Assembly (NCBI GenBank): GCA_026745465.1 | Contig: JACYXH010000748.1 | Span: forward strand, 62,001 to 126,000 | DNA: 64,000 nucleotides | Direction: 5' to 3' | From: Lota lota | Taxonomy: Eukaryota; Chordata; Actinopteri; Gadiformes; Lotidae | Part shown: positions 55,601-64,000 of the stretch, one piece after another | Layout: the number at the start of each line of letters is the position of its first letter | How positions within the stretch are numbered: position 1 is the first letter of the stretch | The notes under the pieces: generated by a model | Database searches by the model: none | What the model saw: only the letters and a program-made list of their open reading frames with translations | What the model was told of the DNA's origin: nothing | Translations under genes and position numbers: made by a program

Positions 55601-57061
55601 GGTACGTGTACCACCTGCAGTTCCCTCATGTACCACCTGTGGTACGCGTACCACAGTTTGAAAACACTGTATGCAGATTGTGTTTTGGTGGTTGCTATTA
55701 CCCAAAGCATCTTACAATACTGCCGGTGCATACATTGTAATAATAGGTAGCCCGACGTGGGAATCAAACCCCTAACCCTGGCAGTGTTAATGCCATGCTC
55801 TACCTGTTGAGCTATAAGGAACAGCAGCATTTAACTTTTGACCAATGATGGTTGACCAACAATGGCACTGGTACACCCATCCCCCTTTGATGATCATGTA
55901 ATGATGGACTGGGTTCCTACCTCCGTACACTTTGACCTCACACAATGCCAAAGCATCAGCAAAGGACTTGTAGAAGTTGATGAATCTTCCTTCCATTCCC
56001 CAACACTTGACAGTCTGAGTAAAGCAGCCTGGGTTATCGTTGATGATGGCACACCTGAGGAAAAGAGACAGAGAGAGAAGATACAGTAGTCTGGTGAAGG
56101 TATCAGAGACCAGATTCCAGTAGCTGGTGTGTGTCCAGATGTACTTGACACACTGGTTGTGTTCCCTTATTTTCTGGGAGTATAATATTCTATGCTATTT
56201 AGTCATTTACACTTTTATCCAAAGACACTTAAAAGCAGGTCAAGGTCATTAGGGATCAAACCCAGAACGTTTTGGCTGGGAGTCTAACAGTATTGAGTGG
56301 AAGTAGGGGAGGTGACACCAGTGATTCACCTTGGATTGTCGTTGCCGTTGTTCACCAGTGAATTCCCGATGAGTATTTCCACACCATTGAGCAACGCTCT
56401 ATAGACATTCCTATTAGTGACCTGGATCTCTGACACCCTGTACACACCAGGCAGCTCCAGCCTCCACCATTGTTTGGCCTGTGGCTGGGTAGCGGTGCAG
56501 CTGTTGTGATACCAGTCAGGGTCGGCGTTCCCATCGATGGCGTGTTCAGCCACCCCTTGGGTCGAGATGGTTGAAGACTGAATAGCCTTGCCGCTCAACG
56601 CCAGGTTAATGCGGGATGCAGCTTAATGGAGAAATAAACCACAGAATAGTTTGTAAAGTTGCATTCTAGTGTTCAAAACACATTTAAATACTTATAATAA
56701 TTATTATAAATAGTCATCGGCCCCTAAATGGGGCACATAGAAATACCTGAAAATCCAGGTGACTTCCACAGGAGGACCACAACACCTGGTGATGAGGAAA
56801 TACTATTTACTTAATAAAATAAATACTTCAGCAATTTTTTACAAGCATTTATCCTGCAACTATTGTATCTATGAAATATTCTAACTATTCGTGGTAGGAA
56901 TCTTACACACCCACAATCACAATAACATAGGAGGAGGTCGTCAAAAGTTATGGCAGGTACATTTTTATTCTATATAATGAACTCGATAATAATAAATACT
57001 GTAGTGCTGTGTGGAATACCTACCAATGAAACTGCAGATGAGACGACTGGACCCCATGATT
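52641..57061 (-). CDS. Chimeric F-type / C-type lectin gene, six exons, 299 aa
   Basis: Minus-strand exons: 57061-57024 (ATG at 57057-57055), 56621-56330, 56054-55921, 53588-53375, 53186-53032 and 52711-52641 (TAA). All junctions have GT/AG, phases match, and the coding total is exactly 900 nt. Residues 1-13 (MGSSRLICSF...) look like the start of a short signal peptide. Residues 17-153 are an F-type lectin domain (AIDGN, WYHNSCT, WWRLELPGVYRVSEIQVTNR, LCEVKVYGG). Residues 154-276 are a C-type lectin-like domain (WSDALLYCRDSHWDLLSL, LWVGLR, WFWMSGEP, CEEHLNFICF), with a 23-aa tail. F-type lectins usually bind fucose through an H-R-D-R/K set plus vicinal cysteines. Here those positions read A55, R82, V84, L89, with Y85-R86 for the pair, so fucose binding is doubtful. 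The C-type domain lacks EPN/QPD. Intron 3 holds a hAT insertion and the intron before it a SINE. A noncoding upstream exon is likely at 57265-57340. Confidence 0.82.
54110..55150. other. Intron of the lectin gene, part of the inverted arm
   Basis: No exon seen. Matches 61170-62220 in inverted orientation, including a short frame shared by both copies (KRKLISKTKLLR-like) that has no supporting features. Confidence 0.7.
55154..55670 (+). mobile_element. Nonautonomous hAT element, left copy
   Basis: It starts CAGTGGTGCCAACC and ends GTTTGAAAACACTGT, flanked by ATGTAGAT (55146-55153) and ATGCAGAT (55671-55678), an 8-bp target duplication with one change. It contains about two units of a gtaccacctgcagttccctc-type repeat. 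The same insertion, with the same target bases, is present inverted at 60322-61160, so it predates the inverted duplication. Confidence 0.8.
55683..55822 (-). mobile_element. tRNA-derived SINE
   Basis: On the minus strand: an A-box-like TAGCTCAACAGGTAGAGC, a B-box-like GGTTTGATTCC, then the tail GCTTTGGGTAATAGCAACCA, which recalls the GCTTTGGATAAAAGCG tail of fish tRNA-SINEs. Too degenerate for a tRNA gene. Confidence 0.65.
56195..56290 (-). mobile_element. SINE remnant
   Basis: A short copy with the tail-like ttacacttttatccaaagac and gggatcaaacccagaac. It lies in the lectin intron between the two F-type exons. Confidence 0.5.
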
Positions 57062-57264
57062 CTGGAGAAACAACATGCCCAGACAATAGATAATACTAGC
57101 TACTAAGTATACATTCCTTCATATTAACATCATATTAAAAGTGAAAAGGAATAGATCCTTTGAGATGGAGCCATAAGTAATTGACATATTACATTCATCT
57201 TAGGGGTCCAAAAATGACAAGTCTAACATTACAGAGCAGTACAAAAAAAAAAGATGGTACTCAC

Positions 57265-57340
57265 CGGCAGAGTCAGTAGGTCCTTCTGTATGAATGAAGC
57301 GTCTGAATCTAGGATCAGCACAAGATAAACTTGAAAAGAC
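57265..57340 (-). other. Candidate 5' noncoding exon of the lectin gene
   Basis: On the minus strand a segment ends in GACTCTGCCG before a GT donor (gtgagtacc). The next acceptor (tttctccag) opens the exon that starts AATCATGG. A related copy with the same donor is at 58393-58509. Confidence 0.5.
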
Positions 57341-57479
57341 TTAAGTAATCCAAAGGCTCTTCTTTGCAAACATTAGGGTTCTTACAAGGCATTGACGAGT
57401 CTCACAGAAAGTGTGAGACACAAAGTGTGAGGCAGACGCGTCCGGGGCTCAGCCACTAAAATTAGCAATGCCACGGTCC

Positions 57480-59400
57480 GGTCGCCAGTATACTTAGTGC
57501 CATACCTAATAGTCTATTCAAATAATGTTTGCAAATATCCATTGTCTTTCACATGTCCCTGTTCAAGCCGATGCAAAGTGATCTGTAGAGTCAGACGTCT
57601 GGGCAAGGTACGTAGCAGTGGGGTCATAATAATTTTAAAGTAAGTTACACATCTGATATCTGAGTTTGAAAAATATATGTTTTACTTAGAATTACACATA
57701 ATTGGACAATTTAAATTCTAAATTCTAAAATGGTACTCATTACCAATTTATAATGAATACATGGAGGAAGAAATACCACCATGTATTTCTCTCCCATTTA
57801 ATATATTTGCTTACAAATTGGAGAGGAAGGTACAGAGGCAGACAGAGAAAGACAAGGCCCTAGCTAGTAATTAAAACAACTCATTGACATCTCAACCAAT
57901 CAAAGGGAAGTCTGTTTATTATATTTGCAGCATGATAATAGTACCAGCAGTGTCAAACCATGACCCTAGACAATGTGTTTTAGTGCTACCATTAAAGGGA
58001 TACGACCTGACGATACCATGCGTATAAGTACAAGCATTTCTAGGAGCCTAGGTTTTTCAAAGACTTTCAAAGTGAGCTACTCACAATTTGTCTTTCTAAA
58101 TTATGTTTGAGAAATTGATTATTTTAGATGGTTAAAATGAACCATCATCATCATTAAATTATCTTAAGACGACAAGACCTATGTTATATATTTTGTACAT
58201 CTGTAAGAATATCTGAAATTATACATTCTACATTCTATTAAAAGTGAATACTAATAGATAATTTGAGATGGAGCTATAAGTAATTGACACATTACATTAA
58301 TCTTAGGAGTCCATAAATGAGGAGTCTACCATTACAGAGCAATACAAAAAATCTTTAAATAGTTTTGTCTCTCTGACTTGAAGATGGTACTCACCGGCAG
58401 AGTCTGTATGTCCGTCTGCTACGAATGAAGCGTCTGCATCTAAGACCAGCACTAGATAAACGTGGATTTGCATTAATTCATGCAAAGGCTCTTGTATGCA
58501 AATCCTCAAGCCCTCACTGTGAGAGTGACTATGGGGTTATCTGCAGGAAAGGAGAGGTGAAAGACATGAGCTGAATTTAACAAAAACATGGCTCTCTTTA
58601 TTACAACAAACTCATTTTAGTTTGAGGAACAGGGGAAAACCGGTAAGCAAGGCTAGATGAGTGTTTTGTTAATTTAATGTAGAAATGTTACATATTATAC
58701 CTTTAAGCATGTCTAACCTAATACCTATACTTAACCATCTAACCAGCTAAAATAAGCAATTTCTAATAATGTACTTTAGAAAGTCGTGTGAGAAGCTCAC
58801 TTTGATAGTCTTAAAGGAAAAAACACACAAAAAAACCTAGGGATCTAGAAATGCTTGTATTGTATTAATACACATGGTATCGTCAGCGCGTATCCCTTTA
58901 ATGGTACCACTAAAACACATTGTGTAGGGTAGTGGTTTGACACTGCTGGCACTATTATCATGCTGACAATATAAGAAACAGACTTCCCTTTGATTGGTTG
59001 AGATGTCAATGAGTTGTTTTAATTACTAGCTAGGGCCTTGTCCTTCTCTGTCTGCCTCTGTACCTTCCTCCGCAATTTGATATGCAAAAATATTCAATGG
59101 GAGGGAAATACATGGTTGTATTTCGTCCTCCATGTATTCATTATAAATTGGTAAGAAGTATATATTTTTTTATTTAGAATTAGAATTGTCCAATTTAATG
59201 TAGTTCTAATTAAAACGTTTATTTTTCAAACTTCAGTTTTGATTAACATGTTCAGGCTGATTACACTTGTCCCCATGAGTAAAAGAGATATCAGATGTGT
59301 AACTTACTTAAACATGATTATGGCCCACTGCTACGTACCTTGGCCTGACGTCAGTCTCTACATATCACTTTGCATCGGCTCACACTGGCTCTAGGTATGA
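57480..59400. repeat. Inner palindrome of the lectin region
   Basis: About 57480-58150 and 58740-59400 are inverted copies (for example gacaatgtgttttagtgcta against its reverse complement), with the centre near 58445. The centre is occupied by the second copy of the 5' exon. Confidence 0.8.
58393..58509 (-). other. Second copy of the lectin 5' exon
   Basis: Related to 57265-57340 and also ending at gtgagtacc. It has an ATG and an open frame (MQIHVYLVLVLDADASF) with a hydrophobic start. It could be an alternative first exon with a signal-peptide-like sequence, or a relic of tandem duplication. Confidence 0.4.
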
Positions 59401-60275
59401 AGTACAACCAAATGACAGGATAAAATATGCAGATAGATAGAATGGAAACATTACTAGCAGCTGTACCCATTAAACAGGGACATTGGAAGGACGTTGGCTA
59501 TTTGCAAACAATATTTGTTTAGGCCTTCACTGACTACCGGGCCGGGACATTGCTAGTTTTACTGTGTGACCTCACCGGACGCCGCCAATGCAGAGAGCCA
59601 TCGCAAGCTGCAAATGACTTTGTGTGAGACACGTCAACGCGTTGCCTGAAGGATCATGGGAAATCTGTGTGTGTGTTATATTGTTATGTGATAAGTGTAT
59701 GTATGTGTGTATATGAGTGAACATATGTGTATTGTTTTGAAAATGTTTCACTTACAGGTATAATATGTAACATTTCTGCATTAAAACACAAACACAGCGA
59801 GGCTTCAGACAAGGGGTTCACTCTGTTCATGGGAAACTCAATTTAAAGGAACAACAAGAAAACAGAGTGGAGACACTTGTGTGTCTGATTCCCTTCACCA
59901 CACAACAATATAACACAGAGATATTTCCCATGATCCTTCATGTAAAGCATTGACGTATCTCACAAGGCCTATACAAATAATGTTTGCAAATAGCCAACGT
60001 CCTTCGAATGTCCCTGCTCAATGGGTGCAGCTGCTAGTGATGTTTCCATTTTATCTGCATACTTTATCCTGTCATTTGGTTGTTCTTCCTACCTAGAGCC
60101 AGTGTGAGCCGATGCAAAGTGATATGCAGAGACTGACGTCAGGGCAAGGTACGTAGCAGTGGGGCCATAATCATTTTTAAGTAAGATACACATCTGATAT
60201 CTCTTTTACTCATGAGGACAAGTGTAATCAGCCTGAACATGTTAACCATAACTAAAGCTTGAAAAATAAATGTTA
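59221..60275. repeat. Third inverted repeat of the lectin region
   Basis: 59221-59700 and about 59915-60275 are inverted copies (ggtacgtagcagtggggcc against its reverse complement; cagtgtgagccgatgcaaag). The unit is also related to 57560-57660, so the module is present three times. No gene is seen in it. Confidence 0.8.
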
Positions 60276-60321
60276 AATAAACGCTAAACGATAAAAGCAT
60301 CCACCAAAGCACAATCTGCAT

Positions 60322-61160
60322 ACAGTGTTTTAAACCTTTTTTACCACTGGTGGTACATGAGGGTACTGCAGGTGGTACACGTACCACTGGTGGTACATGA
60401 GGGTAATGCAGGCGGTACATGGGATTTTATTCTTAAAATAGTGTAACGTACAATAATATAAAAATTAATATAGATAATTTCAAATACAATAATATATTAC
60501 AGGGTACTGCAGGTGGTACACTTACCACTGGTGGTACATGAGGGTACTGCAGATGGTACATGAGGGTACTGCAGGTGGTACACGTACCACTGGTGGTACA
60601 CAAGGGTACTGCAGGTGGTACACGTACCACTGGTGGTACATGAGGGTACTGCAGGTGGTACACGTACCACTGGTGGTACATGAGGGTACTGCAGGTTGTA
60701 TACGTACAACTGGTGGTACACGAGGGTACTGCAGGTGGTACATTAACTTTTATTTTTGAAATAGACAAATGTACAATAATATAAAAAATAATATAGCTCA
60801 TATAAAAAATATCATAAATATTCATTAAAAAACTACTATGGTTTGTTATTATTTTTGTAATACTTTGTACAGTCACTTTTTTGCATTGTAAGGTTTTCCA
60901 TTTATGTTTTGTGTTGCTTTGTGTTTGCTGAATAAACACAAAGGGAGCATAAGCAGCGTTGCTGACTTTTTATTTCAACTGTTTCCCACTGGCCATGGCC
61001 TTCTTGCAGTAATACTTGTGTATAAAGGGTTTGCTGGCACTCTTTGGTCAGCCACTGCATTTGTATTTATCTATTTTCTACCGTTTGCATCTGAGGTGGT
61101 CCAAGAAAGGTCTTAATGACAATTTAGTGGTCCACCTAAAGTCAAAGGTTGGCACCACTG
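60322..61160 (-). mobile_element. Nonautonomous hAT element, right copy with expanded minisatellite
   Basis: Inverted copy of the element at 55154-55670, flanked by ATCTGCAT (60314-60321) and ATCTACAT (61161-61168). It is about 320 bp longer because its ~40-bp minisatellite expanded. Confidence 0.8.
60346..60742 (+). repeat. ~40-bp minisatellite inside the hAT copy
   Basis: Units of ggtggtacacgtaccactgg, tggtacatgagggtactgca, about 7-8 in all, interrupted at 60415-60500. Threonine/valine/proline frames on the other strand are by-products. Confidence 0.95.
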
Positions 61161-62719
61161 ATCTACATGACTGTTCTGTATTGTGATATTTCAGAGTGAA
61201 GTATCAAAGTAAGTTGTTTTCTGTATGGTCCAAGACACCTCATAGCCCTTCACATCAGTTGAGTGAGCTGAGATAAGACTGTGACGGTTCCCTTTTGAGA
61301 GAAAGAACTGCCAAGTGTCTGAATGTGTTGGTTTGCCCTTAAAATGTTTAAAAACATCCCATATTGATTGGTGATTAATTTATTGCAGCTAATTATGCTT
61401 TCTGAAATTGATTAGTTTCAAAATAGGGGGCGGGGAAGGGCTTTTGGAACGAATTTCGGGAGTTGAATATAAATCGAAAATTAAAAGATGTATACTAATC
61501 AAATGCTGAAATTACTAGTTTAATGTGTATTTTACTAGTTTAATGTGTATTTTTGAGTTAATGTAAGCAAATCCCGTACTTCTCGCCTATGCCTACCCGC
61601 ATGTTAAAAAACAAAATGTTTTTGTCACTTGACGCCTGACAATGAAGTTTTCACGAAAGTTACAAACTATTTACATCAGCCGCGTTGCGAATATTTGGCA
61701 TAAAGACGGATGTAAAGACGGATTCAACCCTCAACCTGTATAGCTTAGTAAAGACAAGCTTATGCTCAGTCCTTTCACCAAAATACACCTTTCACCCCTG
61801 TATTTAGAGGATTCAATCACACTGGAGTTTGACTTTAACCCAAGTGGGTTAAAGGTTATAATAAGTGGGTGGGGGGGGGGTGCATTCTTGAATACATTCA
61901 TGTTTTGGAGACTATGGTTTTTGAGGTTGTTTCCCTGCTCAATAACTAAGATAGAGTTGTCAGTCTTTCGTAGAAAGTTGATATCCAAAACTAAACTGTT
62001 GCGATACTACTGCACACCTTCATGTTGTCAAAAGCAACCTAAATTCACGTGCTGAGTTGGAATTAAACATTCGGTTGTGGCGCCTACTGCTATCAAGATG
62101 AATGATCAATACATACAACAGATAGTGATATTTATAGGTCTATGATTGTAGTTTACCACTTTGGATGCAGTAAGAACACTGTGTGGAGAAACGTTAATAG
62201 GCTGTTACCTCCTCCAATTTGAACAGTTTCAATGGTGACTTTGACAAAGAAAGTGAAATATGATTGGTTTAACAGATTTATTCCCTGGCTAGAGCCGTAA
62301 AAATTCAAACTTGTGAATCAATTGTATGTTGCCTTTCGCAAAATGGAAATCACTTTGTATGTGTTCACTCCCATTCAACTCAATGACTTATTATTTTATT
62401 GTTGTGTGAAACGAACAATCACATTCAATGTAAAACAATGTGAGTGGTGATTTTGTTGCTAATATTATTATTTACTTAGGAAGAAATAAATGTAAATTGG
62501 TAGAATGCCCTCTAGTGGACAGAACGTTTAATAACTACATGCTGATAGTGGCATTGGCAATGCAAAAGACTGTATATACGGTTTATAGGTACATAGTAAA
62601 TATTAATAGTACGCTAGACTATTTTGAATGGGATTATAGATGAAGATTCAGAGCTCTACTAGACTTACAGTGCTGAAAGTAAAACTTCCTCAACAACACA
62701 CTGTCAATTATTACCACAG

Positions 62720-63667
62720 AGCTCGCTGCACCCTCCATGAGCATTCAGGAGATGGGGAGGAACATCACTCTGGTGGTGACACGGCTGTGCTGGACAGACG
62801 CCCTGCTCTACTGCAGAGACTCTCACTGGGACATGCTGAGAATCATGGGCCCAGAAGACCAGGAGATGATTGATGAGCTGGTGGCTCGCGCCCCCTTCCC
62901 ACTAACCAGCCACCTCTGGGTGGGCCTGCGCAGGTACTGGCCAGACCTTGGTGTCTATCAGGCAGTCAAGTCTGTCTTTATGATCATCTGTCAGTCCATC
63001 ACTTTGTCTTGTCAAAGAAAACATGAAAATAACACAAGCTAAATATTTGGCCACATTATTCTTCCTTCCACTCATGTAACTCTTTAATCTCTTTCAATGT
63101 TGGTAGGTCTCTTTCAGGAAGCTCCTGGTTTTGGATGTCCGGTGAGCCGATGGACTTCAGCCAATGGGACGAAGGTTCACAACATTCCAGCCCCCGTGGG
63201 GGCGTGTCCAGTGTGGAACCTTCCACATGGAGGCCACGCTCTTGTGAAGAACATCTTAACTTCATCTGTTTTACAGGTTGGTGTCCAGCCTATAGAGCCA
63301 TTACCAGGTCCTTATCAAGCCAAATATGCTTAACCTTCTGTAAAGGCATGCACCAGCTTGCATGTGCTACCTGCACAAGGGAGTCTCAGATAAGATCTTC
63401 ATGAGGAATCTCTTTTTTCAGTCAACTAAAAAAAAAAATACAAACAGCTTCAAACAATAAGAGTTTCAAGCTTCCTATTTGGGATAATAAACGTCCTCCT
63501 TAGTACTGTGCTCAACCTAGGAGTGTGAATGAGTGAAATGAGCTGTAGGTTTTTTCAGCCACTTTCATTTACCTTCTTATATTTCTATTTCCACAGGTCA
63601 GACAGAAGGAGTGAACAAGTTGCGCTTCTATACTTCCACAAGAGAGAATCAAATTCGCTGCACCTAA
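62720..63667 (+). pseudogene. Orphan C-type lectin exons (three exons)
   Basis: Exons 62720-62933, 63122-63276 and 63597-63667 are the inverted counterparts of the last three exons of the chimeric lectin gene. All splice sites and the stop codon (63665-63667) are kept, with only a few substitutions (for example V for G in NITLVVTRLC, T for S in CWTDALLY, and a changed DMLRIMG). No F-type exons, signal exon or other 5' exon is seen upstream on this strand, because the inverted arm breaks off at about 60297. It is therefore either a 5'-truncated pseudogene or the 3' end of a gene that uses an unrecognised upstream start. Confidence 0.75.
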
Positions 63668-64000
63668 TTGGCCTCACTGGGGAACATAGCTGCTGATTCT
63701 GAAGAAGACCTGAGTAGTGAAGTTTCTGAATGCTGTAGCTCAGAGTGTGTCTGAGGTAGCTAGCTAGTTCTGCATTCCGTCATTATGGGCATTGTGACAG
63801 GCCACATTTTGTGCTAGAATAGCACATAGAATACATTTACTTTAGTTTATAATCAGTGAACTTCTTTATGAGCAGATGTATTTGTGTCATGCATCAATCC
63901 TTTGATCTGAAATGAGGAGATTGTGAGTTCAAGATGGTTTCAAAAGACTAAATCAAGTATCTGTTGGCTTTTATATCTCTGTCTGGCTTAGCTGATTTAC

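Larger units (their letters stand above)
60297..64000. repeat. Right arm of the lectin inverted repeat
   Basis: Inverted copy of about 52306-55695. Paired landmarks keep the coordinate sum 116308 across the C-type lectin exons. The arm reaches the end of the window and goes on beyond it. It breaks off just before the F-type exons on the inner side. Confidence 0.88.

Noticed and set aside
55740..55822. Possible tRNA gene on the minus strand
   Set aside because: A- and B-box-like blocks are present but the stems do not form well, and a SINE tail follows; called a tRNA-derived SINE.

Overview
The window looks like nuclear DNA of a teleost fish. It has intron-containing genes with GT/AG splice sites, a FISNA-NACHT-LRR-B30.2 NLR of the type expanded in fish, a finTRIM-like RING/B-box gene, a fucolectin-type lectin gene, and dense CA/GT microsatellites, minisatellites, hAT and pogo-like DNA transposons and solo LTRs. 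No bacterial or organellar features were seen. The species cannot be named from the sequence alone.

Layout. 1-3.7 kb: a solo LTR, a hAT end, a pogo-like transposase remnant and a 1.9-kb foldback element. 3.7-5.9 kb: a 39-41-bp minisatellite. 6.2-21.5 kb: a very large inverted repeat. Its two ~5-kb arms (about 6213-11035 and 16563-21505) flank a spacer holding a third partial copy of the inner arm and a ~188-bp satellite array (12.9-16.1 kb). The outer arm ends carry promoter-like modules pointing outward; the right one lies 1.2 kb before an NLR gene. 22.3-31.3 kb: a complete, in-frame, nine-exon NLR gene on the + strand, predicted 1055 aa, with two solo LTRs in its introns. 31.3-38 kb: repeats, a CpG-rich promoter-like block, a GC-rich retroelement remnant, and partial copies of palindrome modules. 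38.6-40.5 kb: a finTRIM-like gene start with a TATA box, a short leader exon and a RING/B-box/coiled-coil exon that carries a frameshift. 41-45 kb: a 53-bp repeat array and a dead hAT transposase gene whose BED finger is split by a solo LTR. 46.7-49.1 kb: a second copy of the B30.2 exon with its flanks. 49.1-49.8 kb: a GC-box promoter and a candidate first coding exon. 51.3-51.9 kb: an LTR. 52.3-64 kb: a second nested inverted repeat around a lectin gene.

The most interesting unit is the lectin gene on the minus strand (52641-57061, six coding-region exons). It encodes a signal-peptide-like start, one F-type lectin domain and one C-type lectin-like domain. The exons join in frame into a 299-aa chimeric protein. 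Three of the four canonical fucose-contact residues of the F-type motif, and the vicinal cysteine pair, are missing. The inverted arm at 62.7-63.7 kb keeps the three C-type lectin exons but no F-type exons.

Taken together this is an innate-immunity-rich, rapidly rearranging locus: a cytosolic NLR sensor, a TRIM-type E3 ligase candidate and a probably secreted lectin, set among inverted duplications, satellites and transposon scars. All splice models are read by eye without transcript data. The very long palindromes could be real or could partly reflect assembly problems.
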